A stretch of DNA of 64,000 nt. Source: Rhodoferax sp. AJA081-3 (GTDB lineage Bacteria; Pseudomonadota; Gammaproteobacteria; Burkholderiales; Burkholderiaceae_C). Where the stretch lies: the NCBI RefSeq assembly GCF_017798165.1, contig NZ_CP059068.1, forward strand, positions 4,712,001 through 4,776,000. Direction: 5' to 3'. Position numbers and translations under genes: made by a program. Positions 46,335-55,230 of the stretch are shown here, piece after piece (position 1 is the first letter of the stretch; every line of letters begins with the position of its first letter). Under the pieces are notes generated by a model, which was not told the origin of the DNA, did no database searches, and was given only the letters and a program-made list of their open reading frames with translations.

Positions 46335-46378
46335 GGCCTCTAGCCCCCGTCCATACTCATTCATACGCTATGAAAATC
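46335..46378 (+). repeat. Repeat family A, copy 6
   Basis: GGCCTCTAGCCCCCGTCCAT, then ACGCTATGAAAATC. The ATG inside GCTATG is the start codon of the following hydrolase gene; the AT-rich tail is short or has become coding. Confidence 0.75.
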
Positions 46379-47314
46379 AAAGCAAACGGCATCGACATCG
46401 AAGTCGAAGACACCGCCGAGATCAACCCCCAGGACCTGGATGCCTACACCCGCCCAGCCGTGCTGCTGATCATGGGCCTGGGCATGCAACTGGTAGCCTG
46501 GCCACCACAGATGATCGAAGCACTGGTGGACGCGGGCTTTCGCGTCATCCGTATGGACAACCGCGACATCGGACTGAGCCAGCACTTCGACCACCTGGGT
46601 AAACCCAACATCCTCTGGGCAGGGCTCAAGTACAAGCTGGGTCTGAAAGTGGTTGCGCCTTACACGCTGGAAGATATGGCGCAAGACGCCTTGGGTGTGC
46701 TGGACGTGTTGGGTGTGGAGCGTGCACACGTGGTGGGTGTCAGCATGGGCGGCATGGTGGCGCAGCGCGTGGCCATCGCGGCGCCACAGCGCGTGCTGAG
46801 CCTCACCAGCATCATGAGCAGCAGTGGCGCCAAGGGCCTGCCACAGGCCAAGCCCGAAGTCACCCGCGTGTTGCTGAAGCGCCCGGAAAGTGATGCGCCC
46901 GAGGCCGTGGTGGACCATTACGTGCGCCTGTTCAAGGCCATCGGTAGCCCCGGCTACCCCGTGCCCGAGGACGACATGCGTGAACGCATTCTGCGCGGTG
47001 TGGAGCGCAGCTTCCACCCCGAAGGCACGTTGCGCCAGATGTTGGCCATCGTGGCCGACACCAAGCGTGCATCGCAGCTCGCCCACGTCACCAGCCCGAC
47101 CCTGGTGTTGCACGGCCGCGCAGATCCGCTGGTGCCGTTTGCCAATGGTGAAGACACGGCCGCTCGTATCCCCGGTGCGCGCTTGGTGGGCTTTGATGGC
47201 ATGGGGCACGACCTGCCGCCCGAGCCGGTGGCACTGATGCTGGACGAGTTGATCCCCCACCTGCAGGCCGCGGAACCGCCCGCACCCTACCTGGCGACGA
47301 AGGTCGTAGCATGA
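46370..47314 (+). CDS. Alpha/beta hydrolase
   Basis: 314 residues, cytoplasmic. Oxyanion-hole region [18 protein letters not shown], nucleophile elbow GVSMGGM (Ser125), acid in [15 protein letters not shown] and catalytic His in [11 protein letters not shown]. Resembles the esterase/epoxide-hydrolase-like group often annotated as PHB-depolymerase- or aclacinomycin-esterase-like; substrate unknown. The start codon lies in repeat A copy 6 and has no clear ribosome-binding site. The gene overlaps queF by 4 bp. Confidence 0.9.
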   Translation: MKIKANGIDIEVEDTAEINPQDLDAYTRPAVLLIMGLGMQLVAWPPQMIEALVDAGFRVIRMDNRDIGLSQHFDHLGKPNILWAGLKYKLGLKVVAPYTLEDMAQDALGVLDVLGVERAHVVGVSMGGMVAQRVAIAAPQRVLSLTSIMSSSGAKGLPQAKPEVTRVLLKRPESDAPEAVVDHYVRLFKAIGSPGYPVPEDDMRERILRGVERSFHPEGTLRQMLAIVADTKRASQLAHVTSPTLVLHGRADPLVPFANGEDTAARIPGARLVGFDGMGHDLPPEPVALMLDELIPHLQAAEPPAPYLATKVVA

Positions 47315-48168
47315 ACACACCCGAACAATCGCAGCTGGGCAAAAGCGCGGCCTACATCGACCAGTACGACGCGTCGCTGCTGTTTCCCATTCCCCGGGCC
47401 GGCAAACGTGCCGAGATCGGCATCACCAGCGCGCCGCCGTTCTTCGGTGCCGATATGTGGACCGCATTCGAGCTGAGTTGGCTCAACCTGCGCGGCAAGC
47501 CGCAGGTGGCGTTGGTGCACTTCACGATCCCCTGCGAATCGCTGAACATTGTGGAGAGCAAGTCGTTCAAGCTCTACCTCAACAGCTTCAACAACACACG
47601 CTTCGCGGATGCGGATGCCGTCAAGGCGCGCCTGCGGGCCGACATCACCGAGGCCGTGTGGCGAACGGAGGGTGCGCCGCTGGCGGCGCCCACGACAATT
47701 GGTGTGACGCTGGTCGGTGCCGACAACTTTGACCGCGAGCCGGTGCACGAACTCGATGGCCTGAACCTGGATCGGCTGGACATCGAATGCACGCAGTACA
47801 CGCCAGCGCCCGAGCTGCTGACCGTAACACCCGACGAACAACCAGTGTCCGAAGTATTAGTCAGCAATCTGCTCAAGAGCAACTGCCTGGTGACCGGCCA
47901 ACCCGACTGGGGCAGCGTGCAGATACGCTACAGCGGGGACCAGATCGAGCAGGGCGGTCTGTTGCAGTACATCGTGAGTTACCGCAACCACAACGAGTTC
48001 CACGAGCAGTGTGTGGAGCGCATCTTCATGGACATCTGGACGCGCTGCAAGCCGACCACGCTGACCGTGTATGCACGCTACACGCGCCGCGGCGGGCTGG
48101 ACATCAACCCCTTTCGCACCAGCCATCCGCAGGCGCTGCCGCGCAATGTGCGAACGGCTCGGCAGTAA
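47311..48168 (+). CDS. queF: NADPH-dependent 7-cyano-7-deazaguanine reductase
   Basis: 285-residue bimodular (E. coli-type) QueF, which reduces preQ0 to preQ1 in queuosine synthesis. The N-terminal module carries the NADPH motif [13 protein letters not shown]. The C-terminal module has [20 protein letters not shown], with the thioimide-forming Cys192 and the nearby Asp199. Starts with ATGA overlap after the hydrolase gene. No other queuosine gene is beside it. Confidence 0.96.
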   Translation: MNTPEQSQLGKSAAYIDQYDASLLFPIPRAGKRAEIGITSAPPFFGADMWTAFELSWLNLRGKPQVALVHFTIPCESLNIVESKSFKLYLNSFNNTRFADADAVKARLRADITEAVWRTEGAPLAAPTTIGVTLVGADNFDREPVHELDGLNLDRLDIECTQYTPAPELLTVTPDEQPVSEVLVSNLLKSNCLVTGQPDWGSVQIRYSGDQIEQGGLLQYIVSYRNHNEFHEQCVERIFMDIWTRCKPTTLTVYARYTRRGGLDINPFRTSHPQALPRNVRTARQ

Positions 48169-48178
48169 AGTCCTGTTG

Positions 48179-48232
48179 AATTTGCTATTAATTTGGTAGC
48201 GTAATGGTCAATAAATACGGGGGCTAAGGGCC
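48179..48232 (-). repeat. Repeat family A, copy 7
   Basis: On the minus strand GGCCCTTAGCCCCCGTATTT, then ACGCTACCAAATTAATAGCAA. Lies between the convergent queF and GGDEF-EAL genes, where a terminator might be expected. Confidence 0.85.
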
Positions 48233-48238
48233 AATTTC

Positions 48239-50092
48239 TTATAAACGCTCCAGCTCCGCCGCTGGCGCTGGGCGGCCGAAAAAATAACCCTGAAAAGCAT
48301 CACAACCCAGCTCGGCCAGCATATTGCGTTGCGCGGCGGTCTCCACGCCCTCGGCAATCACGGTCAGCCCCAGGCTGTGGCCCAGTGCCACGACCGAGCG
48401 GGCCACGGTGGCATCGCCTGGCTTGGTCAGCAGGTCTTGCACAAAAGATTTGTCGATCTTCAACTGGTCCAGTGGTAGCCGCTGCAGGTGTAGCAGCGAC
48501 GAATACCCGGTACCAAAATCGTCCAGCGAAAAGCCCACGCCCAGCGCCTTGATGGCGTGCATCTTGGTGCGGGTTTCGATGCTGTCGTTCATCAACATGC
48601 TTTCGGTCAGCTCCAGTTTCAGGCGCAGCGGGTTGACTCCGGTCTTGTGCAGTGCGGTGGCGATTTGTGTGACAAAACCCTCGTCGTCAAACTGGCTGCT
48701 TCCGACATTGATCGCCAGCGTCCAGTCTGCGGTGGCTGCCTGTTGCGCCCACAACACGAGCTGGTGGCAGGCGGCATCCAGCACCCACTGGCCCAGCAAT
48801 TGGCCCACGCTGGTCTGTTCGGCCAGTGCGATGAACTGCGCCGGCGGCACCAGGCCGCGGGTGCTGTGGTTCCAGCGCAGCAGGGCCTCGGCGCCAATGG
48901 GCACGCCTTGCACATCCACCTGGAACTGGTATAGCAGCATGAACTCCTGCCGGGCCAGGCCGCGGCGCATGTCCTGCTCCAGCAGTGCATGGGCGCTGAC
49001 CGTCGCCTGCATGGCCGGGTCAAAGAAGCGTGCCGTGTTGCGCCCGGCGGCTTTGGCCTGGTACATGGCCACATCGGCCTTCTTGAGCAGGTCATCGGTG
49101 CTTTCCTGGTCGCCCTTGAAGATGACGATGCCTATGCTGGGTGTGCTCTCGTGGTGGTGCCAGCGCAGGGTGTAGGGTTGTCCCAGCGCATTGAGAATTT
49201 TGTTGGCCACAAGTTCGGCGTCGGCGGCGCTCTCGGTGGCGGACGGGCTCAGGCCTTCGAGCAGCACCACAAATTCATCGCCACCCAGGCGTGCCACGGT
49301 GTCACCCTCGCGCACGCAGGTCTTCAGGCGCGCGGCCACCTGTTTGAGCAGGGCGTCGCCCAGGTCATGGCCCAGCGTGTCATTGAGCAGCTTGAAGTGG
49401 TCCAGGTCCAGAAACATCAGTGCGCCGCGCTGGCCAGACCGGCCGGATGTCTTGAGTGCCTGCTTGAGCCGGTCCAGCAGCAGGCGGCGATTGGGTAACT
49501 GGGTCAGCGGGTCGTAAAAGGCCAGGCGCTGGATTTCTTCTTCCTGCTGGCGGCGCTGGGTGATGTCACGTATTACTCCCACAAATGTGGGCCGGCCCGG
49601 ACGGGCAATTTTGGACACCGACAGGCTGATGGGGAAAATGCTGCCGTCCTTGCGTTTACCCAATATGTCTCGCGCCTGGCCCACCAGGTAGTTGGAGCCG
49701 GTGTGTTTGAACAGCAGCATTTGCTGGTCGTGCTCGCCGCTGTAGGGCTCGGGCAGCAACATGGCCACACTGTGGCCCAGCATCTCGTCAGCACTGTAGC
49801 CAAACAGTTTGATGGCCGCTTTGTTGACGGATTCGATCTGGCCGCGTTTGTTGATGGTGAGTACACCGTCGAGCATGTTGTCCAGAATGCTCAAGGTGTG
49901 CAGGGCGGCTTCTTGCAGGGATGCCTGGTCTGCGTTGTGCAGCGGGAACGCGCCGGTGCTGGCGCAGGTGCAAGCTTTATGGATCAGCAGGCAGCGGCTC
50001 TGTGCATCTTTGGACAGACAGAAGGTCGGCAGGCCATGCACCATATCGGGCAGATGCTTCTGCCCTGGCAGCATGACCGATTTTTTTTGCAT
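48239..50092 (-). CDS. PAS-GGDEF-EAL cyclic-di-GMP protein
   Basis: 617 residues, no membrane segment. N-terminal region with several Cys (about 25-45), a PAS domain (about 60-180, NMLDGVLTINKRGQIESVNK), a GGDEF domain with intact LGGDEFVVLLEG active site (about 190-345), and an EAL domain (about 365-612). The EAL domain has GAEALLRWNH, the loop 6 motif DDFGTGYSSL and EGVET. Both synthesis and breakdown of c-di-GMP are possible. The RxxD inhibitory site is not obvious. PAS may bind a redox cofactor or small ligand. The start could also be an inner Met. Confidence 0.94.
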   Translation of the reverse strand: MQKKSVMLPGQKHLPDMVHGLPTFCLSKDAQSRCLLIHKACTCASTGAFPLHNADQASLQEAALHTLSILDNMLDGVLTINKRGQIESVNKAAIKLFGYSADEMLGHSVAMLLPEPYSGEHDQQMLLFKHTGSNYLVGQARDILGKRKDGSIFPISLSVSKIARPGRPTFVGVIRDITQRRQQEEEIQRLAFYDPLTQLPNRRLLLDRLKQALKTSGRSGQRGALMFLDLDHFKLLNDTLGHDLGDALLKQVAARLKTCVREGDTVARLGGDEFVVLLEGLSPSATESAADAELVANKILNALGQPYTLRWHHHESTPSIGIVIFKGDQESTDDLLKKADVAMYQAKAAGRNTARFFDPAMQATVSAHALLEQDMRRGLARQEFMLLYQFQVDVQGVPIGAEALLRWNHSTRGLVPPAQFIALAEQTSVGQLLGQWVLDAACHQLVLWAQQAATADWTLAINVGSSQFDDEGFVTQIATALHKTGVNPLRLKLELTESMLMNDSIETRTKMHAIKALGVGFSLDDFGTGYSSLLHLQRLPLDQLKIDKSFVQDLLTKPGDATVARSVVALGHSLGLTVIAEGVETAAQRNMLAELGCDAFQGYFFGRPAPAAELERL

Positions 50093-50206
50093 GCAAATAT
50101 CCCCCCACCGAGTTGAGCACCGGAGACCATTGCGGATGAAACCACGATTCGGGGGATTTGTACAGTTGCGGAGAGATTGGCCGCGCAGGGAGTGATTAGG
50201 TAAAAA

Positions 50207-51070
50207 CTATTGACCTACATCCACAAACCGGGTCAGCGGCTGCAGCGCCGGAAAATCACCCGCACCCTTGGTCTTCATGGCCTTGACTGACTCCATCACA
50301 TGGCGGTTGCTCCAGATGGCGCCTTGTAGCCAGCCCATTTGTTTCAGGGAGTCGTCCACGGAATGGTCGCGGGCGTAGTGGATGGCCTGTTTGGTGCCCC
50401 AGATGGCGACCGGCGGTTTGGATGCGATCTCGGTGGCGCATTGCAATGCAGCGGCCAGCATGGCTTCCTCGGTGTCAAAGATGGCGTTGACCAGGCCGTA
50501 TTGCAACGCGCGGTCGGCGCTTAGGCGGCGGCCGGTGTAGGCCAGCTCTTTCACCACGGCCAGCGGGATCAGCTTGGGCAGGCGCTGCAGTGTGCCCACA
50601 TCGGCCACCATGCCGATGTTGATTTCCTGTATGCAGAAGAAGGTTTGCGGCGTGGCGTAACGGATGCAGCAGGCGGTGACCATGTCCACCGCGCCGCCGA
50701 TACATCCACCCTGGATGGCCGCAATCACCGGTATGCGCAGCGTCTCCAGCTTGGTGAAGGTGGCCTGCATGTCGCCCAGCATGTCAAAGATGGCGGCGCG
50801 GCCTTCGGGGCTGTTGTCGTCCATCTGGATGGCGCCGACAAAGGTCTCCAGTGCCATGCCGGCGCTGAAGTGTTTGCCCGTGCTGCTGATGACCAGGGCG
50901 CGGGCGCTGCCGTCGTGGTGCAGGTGGGTCAGCACCGCATCCAGCTCGCGCCAGAAGGTCGGGTGCATGGTGTTCATCGCGTCGGGCTTGTTCAGCACCA
51001 GGTGGGCGATGTGGTTGTTGGTTGTCAGCGCAAAGCAGGACAGGGGAGGGAGTGTGGAGGTAGTAGTCAT
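50207..51070 (-). CDS. Enoyl-CoA hydratase/isomerase family protein
   Basis: 287-residue crotonase-fold enzyme. Oxyanion-hole segments are ISSTGKHFSAGMALETF and GGCIGGAVDMVTACCIRYA; the acidic residues in EINIGMVADVGTLQRLP match the delta3,5-delta2,4-dienoyl-CoA isomerase (ECH1) subgroup better than plain hydratases. The role is breakdown of unsaturated fatty acids with odd-position double bonds. ATG 51070 (MTTTSTLPPLSCF) was chosen; the longer open frame runs through repeat B copy 2 and the next gene. Confidence 0.9.
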   Translation of the reverse strand: MTTTSTLPPLSCFALTTNNHIAHLVLNKPDAMNTMHPTFWRELDAVLTHLHHDGSARALVISSTGKHFSAGMALETFVGAIQMDDNSPEGRAAIFDMLGDMQATFTKLETLRIPVIAAIQGGCIGGAVDMVTACCIRYATPQTFFCIQEINIGMVADVGTLQRLPKLIPLAVVKELAYTGRRLSADRALQYGLVNAIFDTEEAMLAAALQCATEIASKPPVAIWGTKQAIHYARDHSVDDSLKQMGWLQGAIWSNRHVMESVKAMKTKGAGDFPALQPLTRFVDVGQ

Positions 51071-51143
51071 GGGCAAACTGTAAAGCAGTTTTTTGGCCCC
51101 AACTGTCGCCTGTTTTTCCGCCGTGAGCACGTTAGGTTTCCCC

Positions 51144-51218
51144 GCTGGGCCGCCCCAAGGGGACACGCGCGCCCCTCGGGGGGCAGAGAGCCACACGCAG
51201 TGGGCGAACGTGGGGGCT
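51144..51218 (-). repeat. Repeat family B, copy 2
   Basis: On the minus strand TAGCCCCCACG (the TAG being the stop of the 94-residue gene), then CTGCCCCCCGAGGGG and CCTTGGGGCGGCCCAGCG. Fills most of the gap to the enoyl-CoA hydratase gene. Confidence 0.78.
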
Positions 51219-51501
51219 ACGTCCTGATCCAGTCGCAACGCAGCTTGTTGAGCGCATGGGCCCGGGCGCGCCAGGTGATATACAGGCTGGGTGCCAACAT
51301 GCCCAGCAGACACAGCGGACCGGCCCACCAGGCATCCAATGCATAAGTGGGCAACCAGCCCACCCAGCCCATGAACCAACAGGTGATAACCGCGTCCCAG
51401 ACCTGCATTTCCAGCGGGTGATCCTGTTCATGGTCCACATGCCATTTACGAATGCGGTGAAGCTCGGAAACGGGAACCGATGGTGCAATCCAGGTGAACA
51501 T
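51217..51501 (-). CDS. Small two-helix membrane protein
   Basis: 94 residues. ATG 51501 has AGGAG 9 bp upstream. Two hydrophobic segments (about 38-60 and 62-78, VWDAVITCWFMGWVGWLP and GPLCLLGMLAPSLYITW). The N-terminal part is charged with several His. No family recognised. The stop codon is the first TAG of a family B repeat. Confidence 0.75.
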   Translation of the reverse strand: MFTWIAPSVPVSELHRIRKWHVDHEQDHPLEMQVWDAVITCWFMGWVGWLPTYALDAWWAGPLCLLGMLAPSLYITWRARAHALNKLRCDWIRT

Positions 51502-51602
51502 TGGAAACTCCTGCCGTGGAAGTTCAATGTAAGTTCGGCGTAAGCTGGTGTCAAGAAGAAAGTGTCGAACCCTGCGGCGAGTCTTTCGCGGTGTATCCCT
51601 GG

Positions 51603-52892
51603 CTAAAACAGTTGGTCGGTCACTGGTTCAAAAGTGATAGCACTACCGTCAGGTTTTACGGGGGCTAGAGCCATATTTTCCTCAAACCCATCGCCGCTGG
51701 CACGTTTGTGCAGCGCCCCCACCCGCACACCCAGCAGGCGCAGTCGCTTCTGCAAGGGCGCACGCTTCAGGCACAGGCCCGCCACCCTGCGAATCTCCTT
51801 GGCGTCGTTGATGTGGCGCTCAATCGTGATGTCGCGCGTGACGGCGGTGAAGTCTTCAAACTTGATCTTGATGCCAATCGTCTTGCCGACATAACCCTTG
51901 CGCTGCAGGTCGCCGGCCAACTGTTCACACAGTCGCGTGAAGATGGCGCCCAGCTCGGCCTTGTCGCGCACGGCGTGCAGGTCGCGCTCGAACGACGTCT
52001 CGCGGCTGATGCTGACCGGCTCACTCTCCAGCACGATGGGCCGGTCGTCCTGGCCGTGGGATGCCGCATGCATCCACGCGCCGGTGCGCTGGCCAAAGGT
52101 GTCCATCAGCCATTGCAGATCTTTGGCGGCCAGCTGGCCAATGGTCTCAATGCCGTGGCTTTTGAGTTTTTCATCGGCCTTGGGACCAATGCCGTTGATC
52201 TTGCGGCAGGCCAGCGGCCAGATCAAGGTTTCCAGATCACTCTCGTAGACGATGGCAATACCCTTGGGCTTGTTGAACTCGCTGGCCACCTTGGCCAGCA
52301 GTTTGTTGGGTGCCACGCCGACGGAGCATGTTAGGCCGGTGGCTTCAAAAATGCTTTTCTGGATCAGGCGCGCCAGCACACGCCCACCCTCGCGTTGGCC
52401 ACCGGGTACGTCGGTGAAGTCGATATACACCTCGTCCACACCGCGGTCCTCCATCAGCGGCGCGATCTCGGTGATGATGGATTTGAACTGGCGTGAGTAC
52501 CTGCGGTATTCGTCAAAATCCACGGGCAGAAGAATGGCCTGTGGACACAGTTTGGCGGCCTTCATCAGGCCCATGGCCGAGCCTATACCGAACTTGCGCG
52601 CGGCGTAGGTGGCGGTGGTGATGACGCCGCGCCCGGTGTAGCTGTGCAGCCGGGCGAAGGCGTCTAGGGGTATACGTTTCAGCGCCGCGCGTTGGGCGGC
52701 TTCGTCCCAGGGATGCTCAGGCTCGGACGGGTCCGCATCGGCCAGGTCTTGCGCGCGCAAAACCTTCAACGCATCCTGTATGGCCTGGCGCCCGGCCGCA
52801 ATGACAACTGGCTGATCTTTCAGCTGGGGGTAGCGCAGCAGCTCCACCGACGCGTAAAACGCGTCCATGTCCAGGTGGGCAATGCGCCGCAC
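51603..52892 (-). CDS. dinB: DNA polymerase IV (DinB)
   Basis: 429-residue Y-family translesion polymerase. Catalytic DMDAFYASVE at the N-terminus and DEVYIDFTDV for the second metal site; HhH region INGIGPKADEKLKSHGIETIGQLA; little-finger domain at about 260-380. Between the first strand and the YAARKFG motif there is a longer loop (about residues 35-85) than in E. coli DinB, as in many Burkholderiales. The final 17-20 residues (ALAPVKPDGSAITFEP) come from repeat A copy 8, followed by VTDQLF, which resembles a beta-clamp-binding QLxLF end. The DHH phosphoesterase gene lies 5 bp upstream. Confidence 0.94.
   Translation of the reverse strand: MRRIAHLDMDAFYASVELLRYPQLKDQPVVIAAGRQAIQDALKVLRAQDLADADPSEPEHPWDEAAQRAALKRIPLDAFARLHSYTGRGVITTATYAARKFGIGSAMGLMKAAKLCPQAILLPVDFDEYRRYSRQFKSIITEIAPLMEDRGVDEVYIDFTDVPGGQREGGRVLARLIQKSIFEATGLTCSVGVAPNKLLAKVASEFNKPKGIAIVYESDLETLIWPLACRKINGIGPKADEKLKSHGIETIGQLAAKDLQWLMDTFGQRTGAWMHAASHGQDDRPIVLESEPVSISRETSFERDLHAVRDKAELGAIFTRLCEQLAGDLQRKGYVGKTIGIKIKFEDFTAVTRDITIERHINDAKEIRRVAGLCLKRAPLQKRLRLLGVRVGALHKRASGDGFEENMALAPVKPDGSAITFEPVTDQLF
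51627..51673 (-). repeat. Repeat family A, copy 8 (inside dinB 3' end)
   Basis: On the minus strand GGCTCTAGCCCCCGTAAAAC, then GTGCTATCACTTTTGAA. Coding for part of the DinB C-terminus, in the same frame relation as copy 4 in waaA. Confidence 0.78.
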
Positions 52893-52897
52893 CGGTG

Positions 52898-53830
52898 TCA
52901 GCCATCCGAATTGATCTGGTTGATCAGCGCGCCCAGCACGTCGTCTGCCTGTTCGTTGTCGACCTGGCAGGTGCCCGCTGCATTGTGGCCGCCACCGCCG
53001 TACTGCAGCATCAACTCACCCACATTGGTCTTGCTGCTGCGGTCCAGGATGGACTTGCCGGTGGCAAACACGGTGTTTTGTTTTTGCACGCCCCACATCA
53101 CGTGGATGGAGATATTGCACTGCGGGTACATCGCATAAATCATGAAGCGGTTGGCCGCGAAGATGGTCTCTTCATCGCGCAGGTCCAGCACCACCAGGTT
53201 CTTGTGCACGGTGGCGCAGCGTTCGATCTGTTCACGTGCGCGCGCTGCGTGGTCAAAGTACAGGTCCACCCGTTCGATCACGTCCGGCAGTTGCAGGATC
53301 TCGTCGATGCCGTGGTTGCGGCAGTACTGGATCAGGTCCATCATCAGCTGGTAGTTGCTGACGCGGAACTCGCGGAAGCGACCCAGGCCGGTGCGCGAGT
53401 CCATCAGGTAGTTCAGCAGCACCCAGTCGGTGGGCTCCAAAATTTCTTCGTGGCTGAACTGGGCCGAGTCGGCCTTGTCCACGGCCAGCATCATGTCGTT
53501 GCTGATATTGGGGAAGGCCTTGGCCCCGCCGTAGTAGTCGTACACCACCCGTGCGGCCGACGGCGCGTGTGCGGAGATGATGTGGTTGGGGCGCTCGCCG
53601 GTGTTGCGAATGGTCTCGGACTCGTGGTGGTCAAAGGCCAGGTAGGCGGCTGCCACATACGGCAGGTTGGTGGTGATGTCGCGGCTGGTGATGTCGACCT
53701 TGCCGTCCTGCATGTCCTTGGGGTGTACGAACTTGATGTCGTCTATCAGGTCCAGTTCATTGAGCAATACCGCGCAGACCAGGCCGTCAAAGTCGCTGCG
53801 GGTCACCAGACGGAATTTGTTTGCTGTCAT
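52898..53830 (-). CDS. DHH/DHHA1 family phosphoesterase
   Basis: 310 residues. DHH-type metal motifs: TRSDFDGLVCAVLL (about 10-24), AFDHHES (about 65-72), and AVDKADSA; C-terminal DHHA1 with GGGGHNAAGTCQV. This is the layout of exopolyphosphatase-like and nanoRNase/c-di-AMP phosphodiesterase families. It is cytoplasmic and probably cleaves small phosphoesters such as short oligonucleotides or pyrophosphate-like compounds; the exact substrate is not certain. Likely co-transcribed with dinB. The 110 bp upstream hold no gene. Confidence 0.85.
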   Translation of the reverse strand: MTANKFRLVTRSDFDGLVCAVLLNELDLIDDIKFVHPKDMQDGKVDITSRDITTNLPYVAAAYLAFDHHESETIRNTGERPNHIISAHAPSAARVVYDYYGGAKAFPNISNDMMLAVDKADSAQFSHEEILEPTDWVLLNYLMDSRTGLGRFREFRVSNYQLMMDLIQYCRNHGIDEILQLPDVIERVDLYFDHAARAREQIERCATVHKNLVVLDLRDEETIFAANRFMIYAMYPQCNISIHVMWGVQKQNTVFATGKSILDRSSKTNVGELMLQYGGGGHNAAGTCQVDNEQADDVLGALINQINSDG

Positions 53831-53940
53831 GGGAAGGTCCTTTGCTTGGCTGGCTGGTCAGATGGATGAAAAACGGTTCATCCTAACGCAAAATAATGAC
53901 CCAAAGTGTATTCCCCTGCGATCTGCGCGCCCCCGTTGCG

Positions 53941-55098
53941 TCAGGTGGGGTAGCTGCCCGGCAGCAGCATGCTTTTGTCCACTTGGGCAATGCTGGATTT
54001 GCCGCACAGCGCCATGCTGATGTCCATCTCCTTGCGAATAATTTCCAGCGCCTTGGTCACGCCTGCTTCGCCCATGGCGCCCAGGCCGTAGATGAAGGGC
54101 CGGCCGATGTAGACACCCTTGGCGCCTAGGGCCAGGGCCTTGAGCACGTCCTGCCCGCTGCGCACGCCGCCGTCCATGTGCACCTCGATCTGGCTGCCCA
54201 CCGCGTCCACGATGGTCGGCAGGGCCTGGATGGAGGATTCAGCACCGTCCAACTGGCGCCCGCCGTGGTTGGAGACGATCAGCGCGTCGGCGCCGCTCTC
54301 CACGGCCAAGCGCGCGTCTTCCACGTCCTGTATGCCTTTCAAGATCAACTTACCGCCCCAGCGCTCCTTGATCCAGGCCACGTCGGCCCAGTTCAGCGTG
54401 GGATCGAACTGTTTTGCCGTCCATTCGGATAACGAGCCCATGTCGTCCACGCCGGTCACGTGGCCGATGATGTTGCCAAAACCGCGGCGCTGCGTGCCCA
54501 GCATGCCCAGTGCCCACTGTGGCTTGGTCATGATGTTGGCGATGTTTCGGAGTGTGAGTTTGGGAGGGGCGGAGAGGCCGTTGCGGATGTCCTTGTGGCG
54601 CTGGCCCAGGATCTGCAGGTCCAGCGTCAACACCAGGGCCGAGCATTTGGCGGCGCGGGCCCGTTCGATCAGGCGTTCGATGAAACTGCGGTCGCGTGTG
54701 ACATACACCTGGAACCAGAAAGGGTGGTTGCCGGTGCCGGCGGCCACGTCTTCTATGGAGCAGATGCTCATGGTGGACAGCGTAAACGGCACGCCGAATT
54801 TTTTGGCCGCGTTGGCCGCCTTGATCTCGCCATCGGCACACTGCATGCCGGTCAGGCCCACCGGCGCCAGCGCCACCGGCATGGCAACGGGCTGGCCGAC
54901 CATGGTGCTGGTGGTGGTGCGGTTATCCACATTGACGGCCACGCGCTGGCGGAACTTGATCTTCTGAAAGTCCGATTCGTTGGCGCGGTAGGTGCCTTCG
55001 GTCCACGAGCCGGAATCCGCATAGTCGTAAAACATGCGGGGCACGCGTTTTTGCGCCAGCACGCGCAGGTCTTCGATATTGGTAATGGCTGTGGTCAT
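53941..55098 (-). CDS. lldD: L-lactate dehydrogenase (FMN, LldD-type)
   Basis: 385 residues of the alpha-hydroxy-acid oxidase family. N-terminal RVPRMFYDYADSGSWTEGT; FMN contacts in APVGLTGMQ and QVYVTRD; catalytic His and Arg in SNHGGRQLDGAESSI; phosphate site DGGVRSGQDVLKALALGA and IGRPFIYGL. Oxidises L-lactate (or a close 2-hydroxy acid) to pyruvate, passing electrons to quinone. No lactate permease is adjacent. The hydroxy-acid specificity is inferred. Confidence 0.92.
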   Translation of the reverse strand: MTTAITNIEDLRVLAQKRVPRMFYDYADSGSWTEGTYRANESDFQKIKFRQRVAVNVDNRTTTSTMVGQPVAMPVALAPVGLTGMQCADGEIKAANAAKKFGVPFTLSTMSICSIEDVAAGTGNHPFWFQVYVTRDRSFIERLIERARAAKCSALVLTLDLQILGQRHKDIRNGLSAPPKLTLRNIANIMTKPQWALGMLGTQRRGFGNIIGHVTGVDDMGSLSEWTAKQFDPTLNWADVAWIKERWGGKLILKGIQDVEDARLAVESGADALIVSNHGGRQLDGAESSIQALPTIVDAVGSQIEVHMDGGVRSGQDVLKALALGAKGVYIGRPFIYGLGAMGEAGVTKALEIIRKEMDISMALCGKSSIAQVDKSMLLPGSYPT

Positions 55099-55230
55099 GG
55101 GCTTGTCTCCTGGTGTGGTGAAGATGGTAGCCCGGCGTGGAAGATGGTGGCGTGAAATCCACTGCCCGGGGTTTGAAATTAATTAACAACATGGACTAGA
55201 CTGCGCCGGGCTAGGGCAACAACAACGTCA

